From: Cladorhizidae sp. MBARI D1340-BT2
Taxonomy: Eukaryota > Porifera > Demospongiae > Poecilosclerida > Cladorhizidae
Direction of reading: 5' to 3'
NCBI GenBank assembly: GCA_028752905.1
Contig: JAQNBH010000002.1
Coordinates: forward strand, 29,804,762-29,868,761
Length of the DNA: 64,000 bases
The notes below the pieces were generated by a model, which was given only the letters and a program-made list of their open reading frames with translations, was not told where the DNA came from and did not search any database. Shown piece after piece: positions 48,319 to 59,595 of the stretch; position 1 is the first letter of the stretch, and each line of letters begins with the position of its first letter. Position numbers and translations under genes: made by a program.

Positions 48319-50210
48319 ATATCCCGGTCTCCAAGGTAACCGCCGACGGGTGGAGTGTCGTCTGTTTCCACAGGTTCTTTTGGTGCAGATCCTTCTGTAT
48401 GATCTTTTGCTGCCACTGGTGTAGATTGTACACCTGCTGGGGATGTCACATTGTCTCTGCCTCCTCATCTGGCCAACACTGCCGGGTAAGCAATCGGCAT
48501 TTTAATGGTGGATGCTGGGTCTGTACTTGATTTCCATTTCAAAAACCTGGAGTGCCAGCGCCCATCTCATCAGCCTTCCATTTAAACGGTTGGAATTGAG
48601 TAGGGCTACCAGGGTGTGGTTGTCTGTTACATAGTAGGTGGAGCACAAAATGATCCCTACCATCACCACTGCCAGGCATTCCAGCTCGGATGCACTGTAG
48701 TTCTGCTGAGTAGCAGTCAGCCATCTAACCCATTTAGAACACATCCCTCTTGATTCTGAAGCTTCTCCTTCTCCTCATCCTCCAGTGCCTGGCTCTGAGC
48801 CTTAGCTAGATGTACAGGAGGGAGTCTACCCTGAGAAAGCATGGGTCAGCATGTAATCCAGACCTTCACTGCCGGGTGATCCTTACCCAACTGAATCATA
48901 GGGGCTTCTTTGACCACTACAAACACATCCATCGATTTACTGAGACTATCTGCCTGGAGCTCAACTACTGCTGTTTTCAAAGCTTAGCTCCCCTGTCTTC
49001 AAACCTAGCTTGGACCTCCCTGCCCGTGTACTCGTATGGCTCTATCAGCCGGGCAAGAACAGTTGTTTTGTCTGACCCTGTGTCAATAAGAAGCCTACAT
49101 GGTCTCCCATTGATAGCCACTATCCTTAGAAGCTCAGTGAACTCTTCCGATTCAGAACCTGAACTAATCCTTCCTAGCTTAACTTTAGCTTCTGTGCATT
49201 ATCTGCGGGTAGCTATGCCATGGCTTCCCACAGTTGTAACAAATAATGGGTTTGCGTGTGGTTCCCTGGGAAACTGGTTCATCTCCCCTTTGGCCAGCCC
49301 CCGAACTGTGCCCAGCTGGCCTACCCCATCCCTTTCTCCTAGTTAGGTGTCCACCTTCTCCACTGTTGGTATGCTGTTGCTGCTCCTTAGGCTTCCCCCA
49401 GGGTTCTCTGGAACGTCGATGAAGTCTGGTCTGGCGAACATCTGTGTATCTTACAGTACAGCAATCATGAACTGCTGTGGACTCCCAGCAGGCTTCCAGG
49501 TCATCTATGATCTGGTAGGCGCTGTTGAACTGCTTCCTTTTCAGGAAATGACACACTTCTGATGAGTAATAGCGAGTCAAAACTCCCTGTAGCTGTTCCA
49601 TGATATGAACTTGTCTATCATTGATCTGCTGCACCAGGCAAGTGATGCCATGGGAGTAAGATGACTCATTGAGGATTGCTGTTTCCCTGGGCTGCTACAC
49701 CATATGGTGTGACTGGTACGGGACACTGTGTACCCCCGTCTTTCCAAGAGTTAAGTCCTAAAAGTCAGGTACGGTGTCTCTGCCGAATGCTCATCTCCGG
49801 GTACATTGACGATGCCTTCCCGGTCCTAATATTCTTTATCCAATCTTCCTCGGGGAAGTTTCCCTCTTCCATAGAGGCTTCAAAAGTTGCCAGGAATGCT
49901 TCAGGGTCAGCCTGATCATCTAGCTTGGGAAGCGCCTGAATGATTGCTCTCTTTTTTCCTCTCAGCTTGGTCGGCCAAGCATTGGGTTTCCTGTAGCGCA
50001 TCTGTTTCTTCTTTAGCTATTTTAGCCTCAGCTCCTCTGTTTTTTCCTCTCTCTCTAATAAGACGGTCCTCTCTGTTCTTTTGCTCTTCCTCCCAGCGTT
50101 TGTAGCGCTCCTTTTTCTTCTAACTGTACTCTCTTCCCGTTTGACTTTCTCTTCCACCTCTGCTTGCTTCCTCCTTCTTTTCTTCTCTGCTGTTGCAACC
50201 AGCCATTGCG
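48319..50210 (-). mobile_element. Ty3/gypsy element: gag, zinc knuckle and protease joined to RNase H, RT deleted
   Basis: Minus-strand order: a coiled, charged N-terminal region (50200-50010); gag at 50001-49765 (LPKLDDQADPEAFLATFEAS, then EEGNFPEEDWIKNI); gag end and knuckle at 49634-49185 (CYNCGKPWHS, last Cys lost); retropepsin with NGRPCRLLIDTGSDKTTVLA (active-site DTG at 49084-49070); then, after only about 250 bp, RNase H (48744-48502: NYSASELECLAVVMVGI, VTDNHTLVALLNSNRLNGRL, YRPSIHH). The 400-codon RT expected between protease and RNase H is missing, and no integrase follows. Frameshifts also separate gag and protease. Confidence 0.8.
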
Positions 50211-50344
50211 CTTGTGAGTAGAGCTATAGTGTCCATTGTTGGGGCTATTGTCTCTTTCTCATTTTCGGCTGGCTGTTTCGAGTTGGAGCGTGTGGTTTAA
50301 GCGTGTAGTTTAAGACCATCCAGATTTGGCTGGCATTATGTTGG

Positions 50345-50945
50345 ATCTGGTTTTCCATTATCATTTATCCTTAGATAATTGTATTCATCCTTCTTTGTTG
50401 TTTGACTCACATTTAGGGAAATGTTTTAAAACTTAATTTTTCCTCTTAAAATATAATTCTGAGGAAGGTTGGGATAAACTATTTAGTTATTGATTAGCAT
50501 ATCACAAAGGAAAGCTCATAGAAACAATCACTATAAAACACAAAAATAACAGTAACCTAATGCTATATAATAATAATAATAACAATGCTACAATAACTTT
50601 CAGTAGATGTAGTAATAACAAATGAAATATTAGTGCAAAAGTTAAAAAAATTTATACATCATACAGATGTTCAGATGTATTGACTTTCAAATGATCGACT
50701 TAAACGTAATTTACTCACTTAACTCTTCCTCTAGCCTTCATTAGAAGTGAACATTACATTGAAATATAGAGTGTTTCTGAAAGAGAGGACAAAGATGATG
50801 TTATTACAAACAAGATAGAGAAAGCCTCCATCCAACAACCATAATCTCCTCAAGCAGTGTCTCTACTTTTTCTCCACCATCATTCTCCAGGTAAATTATC
50901 TATTTTGAGATTGTTACAGAACTTGAATAAAATACAGAGTCCACT
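50345..50945. other. unassigned stretch
   Basis: A/T-rich, with a short AAT run near 50567-50582. No 5' LTR matching 48086-48318 was recognised. Confidence 0.4.
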
Positions 50946-50979
50946 ATTTTTATATGCTCAATGACTAAGTGGAACTGCT

Positions 50980-51225
50980 AGCTGCCACCCGTTCAATGTA
51001 GGGACCATAACAAGCATGAAAGGTCAAATGTGGAGGCTAATATGCATGCCCAATGAGTAGCATTGCGCATGCCAATAAATATAGCATTTTGCGTCTGGCA
51101 CCTATTCAGTTCTCAGAAGTTGAAAATAAATTCACACACAACAACTTCGAAGTGTTCATTGAATAAAGTTTTATTGTTTCAGAACATTATTCAGGAAAGT
51201 TTATTTCCCAGAAGGAAGAAGAAGG
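50980..51225 (+). repeat. direct repeat, left copy
   Basis: Shares with 52240-52460 'ggaggctaatatgcatgcc', 'cgcatgccaataaata' / 'cgcatgccaatataga', 'attcagttc', 'gtgttcattgaat' / 'ttgttcgttgaat' and 'cagaaaagtttact'-type ends. Similarity is clear but diverged. Confidence 0.65.
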
Positions 51226-51289
51226 TCGACATTATTAAGCTGAATCGTACTGGAAATAAAGTAGGCTAACAACAGAAGCCCAAACTATT

Positions 51290-52235
51290 ATTTCCTAATG
51301 GGAGTCCCATGTTACATTACCTTTTGAGACAAATCATGTTCATAATCTGGTTAAGGTAATAATAGATTATGCTAGATCACAGAAGTTCAGTAATGCCATA
51401 ATCCAGAGGGTACTGACAGCTTAGCTTTTCTACACCCCAAAAGCATGTCTATAGCCTTTATCAGTAAGTAAGTTTGCCATAGATGCTTGCTAGACAGTAT
51501 CATATAGCAGGGGTCAATGGAGCTTCTAGGCTTTAGCTGCTTACCCTAGCGTTGCAGTAGTTGTTTCTTTAAGTAGATTCAGGGAACAGTAAATGTTGGC
51601 TCTGCTAATGTCTAGGCAACTTAATACATATTAGGCTCACACCTGTTGTCATGTCAGCAAAATTTGTAATTAATGCCCAGAAGAGAGTGGCAACCAGCTT
51701 GTTGCATCCTACTCGTCTATGAAGCAGAGCCATCACAGAAGGCAAGATTATCTAACTGTTCAGTGTTAGGTAGCCAACTGATTAACCTACCTACTAAAAG
51801 CTTGGGCTATAAACTGCCCAACTACATATTGATTCTAGAGGGTGAAATTGGCAGTCCAAAATTACTTTGTGCTTCACAAAAGTTATGACCATGAGCTAGG
51901 TACTCTAATAGAATGCTAGTTGTTAGTTTTGCTAGAGCTTAGCTAGCTAAAGTCATTGATATCTAAATTATATCAAGTGAGAGAATAATAGTTCACGTAT
52001 GGTGAGCTGTTGTTTTATAATCATTTTCATCTTCTATCCTAATACAGGTAGATATTCTCTGGACAAGAAATCTCTGTAAAAGCCAGTTTTTATTGATTGT
52101 TTTTTAAAATGCATAAGAATAACCTGTGAAATGAGGAACAGGAGTTAGAGGAGTAGTTGAAAAGTGCGACGATAGCTGTAAATTATGTTGGGAAGAGGTT
52201 TGTTCTTTGAAACGCTGCACAGCCACTGGTGGACA
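51290..52235 (+). repeat. dispersed composite repeat, copy D
   Basis: The most complete copy. Blocks: 'taatgggagtccca', 'gataatagattatgctagat'-type, 'ccaaaagcatgtctatagcc', 'tgtcagcaaaatttgtaatt', 'tatgaagcagagccatcac', 'aggtagccaactgattaacc', 'taatagaatgctagttg', 'gatattctctggacaag' and 'ggaagaggtttgttctttg'. It lies between the two direct repeats. Confidence 0.75.
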
Positions 52236-52239
52236 TGTC

Positions 52240-52460
52240 TATCATCGGTTATCATAGCAACAGCAATAGGTCAATTATGGAGGCTAATATGCATGCCAAT
52301 TGATTAGCGGTTCGCATGCCAATATAGAGAGCGTTCTAAAACATATTCAGTTCCCAAAATAAAAAATAAAAATTGACATAGAACTACTTTTGAGTTGTTC
52401 GTTGAATCGTATCAGTTTTCTGTTCAGAAAAGTTTACTCTTTCAGTAGGAGAGCAGAAGG
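52240..52460 (+). repeat. direct repeat, right copy
   Basis: Partner of 50980-51225, about 1.25 kb apart. It precedes the OTU-like sequence by about 290 bp. Confidence 0.65.
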
Positions 52461-52744
52461 ATGACTTTATAAAGCAGACACGTGTTTCATAGAGAAAGGC
52501 AGCTTCCAACAGCCTCATCCTCAACCACTGTCACTACTCCGTGGGACCACCAAATTTATTCGCCTGTTAAAATTTGTATTGTCATGCTTTTGTTGCAGAA
52601 AGAGTAAATCAACATAGGAGGACTCGCCATCCAGCCTATGCATAAAAGAGGACAATTCATACCTAATTCAGAGATGCGTCCAAGTCCTACCCCAACTCAC
52701 ATTGCAGTCTCTCTCTGTGTTCTCTGCAATATGATTTCCCAACA

Positions 52745-53225
52745 ATGGAAATACCAACAGCATTTATCTCTCAGTCAGACATCGCTGAACAACAATTAGA
52801 TGAGAATTTAGAAATTTTAAGTTCCCTTGCCAGGGAGAAAGGTTTCACTCTGGTGGAATTTGCTCATGATGGTTACTGTTTATTCTCATCCATTCAGGTA
52901 AGCATGCAGATGGAATGTAACAATTTGAGGGAGCAGCTTGTTACATATACCTTGAAGACCATCCGTACACTCATGATGCCTCCTGTCACTTGAGGGAGTT
53001 CATTGCAGAACCATTTATCAGTACAGATTTTATAATGCAAATACTGACATTCCCAATGAGGAAGATGATGTTATCGATATATGATTGAAGATGTCGAGAC
53101 CAGGCTGCAATTTCATTCTTGTAAATATCTAAAGAGAATGTCTTCCACAGCTTTGGGCGACCACATGGTAGTCCAAGGGCTGGCTGATTTGCTCCATGTT
53201 GATGTGCACATCATTTCCACTACAT
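52745..53225 (+). pseudogene. decayed OTU-type cysteine protease, copy 2
   Basis: An ATG-started frame of 82 codons holds the catalytic box HDGYCLFSSIQ (residues about 40-50), with Asp and Cys of the OTU D-G-x-C motif present, and then NNLREQLVTY. Further blocks follow in other frames: CHLREFIAEPFISTDF (52985-53030), then EDVETRLQFHSCKYLKRMSS (about 53090-53150) and GDHMVVQGLADLLHVDVHII (to 53220). OTU enzymes cleave ubiquitin chains; OTU domains are also carried by some mobile elements (Helitrons among others). Two frameshifts and a stop make this copy dead. It stops sharply at 53225 after 'ttccactac', where copy 1 continues. Confidence 0.7.
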
Positions 53226-54240
53226 GTGTTAGCCAATAGTGGAAGGACATGAGATCTCCCTGGTTAGTTCTGATTGGCCAGGAACTAAGTAATTAGTAGT
53301 CACATTACCCTGTAAGTGAATAACCTGACTCCCACCTGGCAGCCTGTTTAAAGGAGCCACACCTCTGAGTCAAGAGAGTCAGTAGTTATGCAAATGTGTT
53401 GTGAATGTGTTGCATATGCTGTCACTGAATTAATAGTTGAAAACCTTATTTGAACAGGTTCTTTAGGGTCTAATAAGATTATCATTTGAACAGAGAGCAG
53501 ATCCCTCACAGGTAAATGCAGCAAATATGACTGTATATTTATATTATTATGCTGTGTGTGCTTGTGGATGTGTAGAATGTGGGTGTCTCGGTATTTGGGT
53601 GTAAGTATGTTGTGTATCAATCATTCTCAATTAATAGCTGCTAAATAAAAGGCAGAAATTCACTCACAAACATGTCACTATCATAGCCACTAGCATCTGC
53701 TGAGTTTACAGGAAGTGTGAGCACATGTTAAGGTATAATCATGTCTGAAAACTCTGGGATAAGCCTTCTAAGCAGAACTCATATCCTTGAGTAAGAAGTA
53801 ATCTCACGTTATGAAGGTAAAACAAAGTAGGTTAGTATTAACTAACTGTTTTTTTTGGAAGATTTTCAATAGAACCACCTCCACAGAGGTCACCACAACT
53901 TGACACACAGGTTTCCAGCAGGGATGTATACACTTATGTCTCTAAGACATACATAGGCATTTCTACAATTAATGATAATGAGAGATCTCAACTTCATAAG
54001 TATCACTTTGAAACAGCACCCAGATTCTATATCTCCTAAAAGTAACATCAAGAGCCTTTTCAGTATAAGTGCTTACATCAATTTAAACCTGTTTAGTCTA
54101 CAGGGAACAGGCAAAATGTTAGCTATTCCCTTCCTTGTGTTTCACTTGCTTCAGGTTCTACTTGCTGTCACGGTAAGGATCCTGGCACTCTAGTTACCCG
54201 ACTACTAATTAATTTGGGTAAAGCTTTGGTGAGCTTCACG
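53226..54240. other. unassigned stretch, possible inserted LTR
   Basis: Begins TGTGTTAGCCAATAGTGG right where homology to OTU copy 1 stops, so something was probably inserted here. No pair of LTRs or target duplication was confirmed. A plus frame with a GTGK tetrapeptide near 54108 was not accepted as a helicase. Confidence 0.4.
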
Positions 54241-54679
54241 GCAGGGATTATTGCAAGAGTTGTCATTGTAATGGCCAACAACCAAGCACTTGCTGTGGCA
54301 TCCATCAAGCTATTGCTAATACAATTGCTACTTAATTACTGTATGTGGGCAACAAAGTATTTGTCTACGTGGCAGTATGACAATCTCACCAATGTTGAGG
54401 ATGACAAGGAGGTTGTTTTAAGATGGAAATGTTTGGGCCTTACTAAAGTTTGGAGTGAATGCTGGAGATACTCTCAGCTGAGCACATTGGGAAACGTACA
54501 AAAAATGCATCGTAGACATTGCCAGGCATTCAGAATCAACTGTTAGGTGATTATATATGAATAATAATCTTGGATCAAGTCAATGGGCAGCATGGATGAG
54601 TGTGATTACTGATGAGGTCACTGATATCACCAAATAAGGGTCAACTTAGTATTGCATTGAGGTAATGCATTTCATTAAT

Positions 54680-55060
54680 ATGCACTCTAATTTAATTTAC
54701 ACTCTAGTCAATATCACTCCAATTTAAATGTGGACTCTAATTTAATATCCACTCTAGATTTAATTTCGACCCTAGTTTCAAGAACAGTCTAATTTTTAAT
54801 ATGCAATCTAGTTTTATATGGACCCAAATTTGATATGCTCTCGAATACAAATATGCACTCACTTTAATTTCACTCAAAATTTACTATGCACTTTAATTCA
54901 ATATTCCGGGAGGATCAGTGGCGGGAACTGGGAAGGAGGGAGTGGAGGACCAGATTACTGCTCACATGTTAGAGCAATTCAAACTCTTCCAATTCTCTAG
55001 TTTAATATGCTCTCTAGTTTGATATGCACTTGGTAGGCCCTGGCGGATTATGCTAGCTTA
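54680..55060. repeat. CACTCTAATTTAATATG-type degenerate array, part 1
   Basis: Irregular units of 'cactctaattaatatg' and variants (actctagtttaatatg, gcactctaattt). Belongs with 55900-57130 and 58766-59165. Confidence 0.8.
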
Positions 55061-55089
55061 ATTTTGGGGGAAATAGGTGGTTCAGAGAA

Positions 55090-55180
55090 TTGAGAATAAT
55101 GCTGAAAAAATAGGCAAGCTTTCAGGAAAAATAGGCAGACTTTCAGGAAAAATAGGCAGACTTTCAGGAGAAATCTAAAT
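55090..55180. repeat. short tandem of 'ctttcaggaaaaataggcaga'-type units
   Basis: Three or four copies of a unit of about 22 bp, each with CTTTCAGGA. A related A-rich tandem (GAAAGAAAAATAGG) occurs at 55795-55870. Confidence 0.85.
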
Positions 55181-55899
55181 GATTTCTTAGATTAGACATA
55201 AGAGTGACTGAATGCATCACGGTAACAGCTTATCCACACCTCTCAAGTCTCACTTATTGAAAATGTGACACACTTAGCGATCTTTAAGGCAGCATGTTAC
55301 CTTTCACCTTCAAAAGTGAATGAACTCAAGCCAACTGCTGTTGATATTGATTCACTTACTGTCTTCCCATTCTTGAACACAGAAGTGATTAATGGCTTAA
55401 AGTATGAGTTACCTGAATATCTTGCAGCAGCTGAGGATGTTTTGTATAGCGTAGACCCCATTGAGTGGTGGAAGTGCCAGGTAGATTGCCTAACTGGACT
55501 AACACGTGTAGATAGTCTTATTGGTGTAGCCTTCGTATTCTCAATTTTTAGCAATACCTTTCTACAAGCAAGAAACTTCTTTGGAGGATTACTGACAACT
55601 TTCTGTTATGTTACAGTACAACTATAGTATAGATAATTGTAACTGTTAAAATGTCTCGAATCTTGAATCCTTGATTGCCTACATTCTCTTTTTAAATGAT
55701 GTCAATTGTTTGTCAAAGCATAATTGAGAAAAAGAGGTATATTGAAAAGAATAAATAGGTGAATATTAGGAGCATAATTTCATAAAAGGAAAGAAAAATA
55801 GGTAGAATGGAAAGAAAAATAGGTGAATATTAGGAGTATAAAAGGAAAGAAAAATAGGCAGAAATTCAAGCATAATCCGCCAAGGCCTAGCCTAGCACT

Positions 55900-57130
55900 T
55901 GGCACTCCAGTCTAATATGCACCAACTACACTATATAGCGCTATAAATATGTACTAATTTACACAATAGTCTACTTTTTACTTAGTTAAATGTGCCATCT
56001 AATTTAGTACTCTATTTAATAGGCACTCTAATTTCATTTATACTCTAAATGTATACATTAATTTAATATGAAATCTAGTTTAGTGTGTACTCTAAATTAA
56101 TTTGTACTATAATTATTTTAATATGCATTCTAACTTACTTGCATTTTGGTTTCATATACAATCTTGTAATCTAATTTAATTTGTGCTTTAATTATGCAAT
56201 TAAGTACTAATTTATTTTGATTATATGCAATTTAGTATAATTATCCACTAATTCCATATGCACCTAAGTTAATTTACACTCTAGCACTAACTTATCTTCA
56301 CTCTATTTTAATTTACACTCTAGTTTAATATGCACTAACTTATCTTCACTCTAATTTAATTTAATTATACACTGGTTTAATAAGCACTATTACAAATGTG
56401 CACTTATATTTAATATGTATTCCAGTTTTATTTGGGCTATAATTTAATGTGCACTCTAATTTAATATGCACTCTAATTTGATTTGAACTCTAGTTTATTA
56501 AGCATTCTAATTAAACTTGCACTCTAGCTTAATGTGCACTTTAATTTTATTTTCATTCAATATACTCTATAATTTAATATGCACTCTAATTCAATATGGA
56601 CTCTATGGATTCCAATTTAATATTCTCTGGTTAATATGCACTTTATACTCCAGTTGATATGCACTAACTCTTTATATACACTATATATCTCTAATTTTAT
56701 ATCACTCTAGCTTTAATTTTAACTCTTGTTTAATAGGCAATCTAATTTATTAGTCAAATTTTAATTGGTAATCTAATTTAATTATATTGTAATTTAATTT
56801 TCTCACTTGTTTAGCTCTAGCTTAATATGTAATCAAATATTATAATTATGCACTCTCGAATGTTAATTTAATTTACACTATAAGTTAATGCAGACATTAA
56901 TTTAATATCTCTAATTTAATTTGACACTCTAAATTTAATTAGTAATTTAATTTAATGTACAATTTAGTAAATATGCGCTCTGCACTCTGGGTTAATTTGT
57001 CTAGTACATGTAGCACTAATTATGTTCACTCTACTCTAATTAAATTTATACAATAAGCACTCAAATTTAGTAGTTTAATTTGGTCTGAACTCTGTTTCAT
57101 ATGTACTTTATTTAATATGCACTCTTTTTT
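55900..57130. repeat. CACTCTAATTTAATATG-type degenerate array, part 2
   Basis: More than 1.2 kb of units near 17 bp, heavily mutated, with few intact words such as 'atatgcactctaatt'. It is the target of the LINE insertion at 57131-58765. Confidence 0.85.
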
Positions 57131-57145
57131 TTTTCTTTTTTTTTT
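57125..57145 (-). repeat. poly-A tail of the LINE (minus strand)
   Basis: A T run broken by one C on the plus strand, at the 3' end of the minus-strand LINE. The other LINE copies end in TTA tracts. Confidence 0.85.
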
Positions 57146-58765
57146 GCCAGTTAATTTTTATTATACATAATTATGACAGAGAACAACATGCCATACCTCA
57201 AGTTAAAAAGTTTAAAAGTTCATGCGATGACTAGGGAAATGGCTCGTCCCCAACCCTGATGGCAAAGATCCCATTACTGAGGCTGCATTCCCACGCTGCA
57301 CAGCCACAGAAATCCGCTGAAGAAGATGTTGATGGGAGTCCTCTTCATAAGTCACTGACCTCAGGCGGCATCCCAACTCCCTGAAGAATGCCTTTGCTTG
57401 AGGCCCAAAGGATCCACATGTCTCTACCGCCACAGGTACAAACTTGTATGCCGAGTCCAGGTGGGCGTACTTTTCACCCTTCAAAATCTCCGCCTGTGCT
57501 GCCACTGCACCAGCCTCAGTGACTGCAGCCAAAAGGTTGGATGGGGCAAAGGTGTCACTGCAGGTTGCATCCCATACCAATAGTCTACCACTTGACCATG
57601 GAATGATGGACATGCCATCAGGTCTCTTTCCATCGGACCGAAGCAGACCTGAGGGCTCCAGCCGGGAAGGGACATTTGCAGCAGTTAATGACCGGTGGAT
57701 GATGTCATTTAAAGCACCATGGCGAGAAAGCCTTCCCTGACTGTGCCTACAGCTCAACCCATGTGTACCAAACTGGTTGACATCCGATCCACAGTAACTA
57801 CAAGAGTGTGGCTGGCACAGGGGTGCTCCAAGACGTAGCCCAACTGCTATTCGAACTACCTCATCGCTCATTCGGAGACCCAGTGAGGAGATTGGCAGGG
57901 CATTAAGCCAGGCACCTGACTCACATGCAGACACGGCGAGGAGACGAGCTCTGGTTTGGGGGTCACTAGCATTCCGCAAAAGTGACTCTGCCCTTTCCAA
58001 AATACGAGGCATGTCCCACGATTTCTGCTGATGGGAAGCAGGCGGGGCTGGAGGAGGCAAGACAAGGTCATCACCCCAGAGTGAAAGGGCAACCTCAATC
58101 TCAGGGTACTGGACAGCACTAAACCGAGGGGGGAGGATATGGTGAATAAGATTGGACGATCCATCAGCAGAAGCCAAAAAGGCAGAGGGAGCAAGATGAA
58201 CCGCACTCCTAATTCCAATTCCCCCATGGTTCACAGGAAGGGTGGCCTGTAGCCAAGAAGAGTCATTGTTCTGAAAATCTATATTAGTGATATTGCTGAG
58301 GATTGACTTGAGAAGGTGGTCATAGGCTGGGAGATGACTGGAAGAGAAACAGGGAGCAGAGCGGAGAATGTGCATCATCTTAGGGATCGCAAATGAGTGA
58401 CGCAACAATGTGATAGCATCATGTGATTGCAAATGACAAAGTCTATCACCCATCAACTGCAGCAGCTCTGTCTTCTCCCTTACACATGCATCCACTGATT
58501 GTAACCCTCCAATAGGAGAGCCCAAGAGATTGGCATTCTCTGGGTTAATGATGCTAACTCCTGGAAGAGCAATGAGGACGATCCCACGAGAGGTAGGATC
58601 CTTACAGATCAATTCTGTCTTTCCTCTGTTTAGCTCAAGGCCCAGAGCACCTGCTTCAACCTCAATGGTCTTGAGATCACAAATTACATCTTCCCGGTTG
58701 CCTCCCAGAGTTCCATCATCCAGATAAAAAACACAGAACTCTGACCTCAGCTTTGCACACACTCT
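57146..58765 (-). mobile_element. LINE, 5'-truncated, with intact RT-to-endonuclease frame
   Basis: A 516-codon frame without stops. Order: RT active site EFCVFYLDDGTLGG at residues 8-21; ELNRGKTELICKD; thumb region with PVNHGGIGIRSAVHLAPSAF; zinc finger CSYCGSDVNQFGTHGLSC (C-x2-C-x9-H-x3-C); NDIIHRSL; PD-(D/E)XK nuclease GKRPDGMSIIPW then LLVWDATCSDTFAPS; KYAHLDSAYKFVPVAVETCG; end at LQRISVAVQRGN. The nuclease would nick the target for reverse transcription. The start codon given by the frame is GTG, and upstream sequence is the CACTCTAAT array, so the 5' end is a truncation. It is a different subfamily from the TTA-tailed copies. Confidence 0.85.
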
Positions 58766-59165
58766 AATTAACCTTGCAATCTAGTTCAATATGCATTCTA
58801 ATTAAACTTGCACTCTTGTTTAATCTCGCTCTAATTCAATAAGTAAGATGCATTCTAATAACTTGTTTAATATGCACTATAATTTAATTAGCATTTGAGT
58901 TTAATTTGCATTCTTTTCGAATTCTCACTATAGTCTATTATTATATATGTATTCTAATTTTAATTTGTATTTAATATAATATGCTCTCTAATTATATGTG
59001 TTCTAATGAATATGTCCATATTTTAATGTGCATTCTAATGTAATATGCACTCTAATTACTTTAGTTTAATAAAATATTTGAGTAATTTTAATTTGCATTC
59101 TAGCCAATTCTGTCTTATTGATTAAGCAGTCTGGTATAATTTACTCTTGTTAATTAATTTTCAGG
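58766..59165. repeat. CACTCTAATTTAATATG-type degenerate array, part 3
   Basis: Continuation of the array interrupted by the LINE. Confidence 0.8.
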
Positions 59166-59595
59166 AGACATACTTATCTCACATCGCACAAGTAACCATG
59201 GCGTTTTCATTCTCCTGATAATGCCCACCTGACAACCTCCCATTTGGTGATTTCAAGGGGAAAGTTTGTAATAGTATTCAATAGAGCCACTCAAGAATTA
59301 TATTGACTAGAAATTCATGAACATTCTGTCTGACAAACTTAATATTCCTGCTGCAACAGTGTTCAAATGCTAATGTGAATGTCAACTACACCTTGTGTAA
59401 TTTTCATGCTTATGGAACAGATTTGAGAAGGAAAATATATGCACAAATATGAGAATAGGTTGCTAGAGTTGAGATTTCAGCAGTTATCATTTGCTAGTGA
59501 TGACAACTCAGGGCAATATAACTGCATAGTTCCCAAAAATCACAAGTAACAGCATCTGAAGATGCTGACCTCTGACAGCTAGATCACCCCAAATG
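59166..59595. other. unassigned stretch
   Basis: No coding content recognised. Confidence 0.4.

Larger units (their letters stand above)
54440..55627 (+). pseudogene. hAT transposase remnant, split by a repeat array
   Basis: First part: about 54470-54660 reads MLEILSAEHIGKRTKNAS and SVITDEVTDITK, the D-x-x-T/S-D box of DUF4371/hAT cores. A CACTCTAAT-type array follows (54680-55060). Second part, 55265-55627: KAACYLSPSKVNELKPTAVD, then FPFLNTEVINGLKYELPEYL and AAAEDVLYSVDPIEWWK, a clear hAT C-terminal dimerisation region. Its last 40 codons are frameshifted. Stops at 54640 and others. Terminal repeats not found. Confidence 0.65.

Noticed and set aside
53226..53650. A solo LTR inserted at the end of OTU copy 2
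   Set aside because: Sequence starts with TG at the break in homology, but neither a clear CA end with target duplication nor resumption of the OTU sequence was found.
53972..54193. A helicase-like GTGK box
   Set aside because: No other helicase motif follows and the frame is short.
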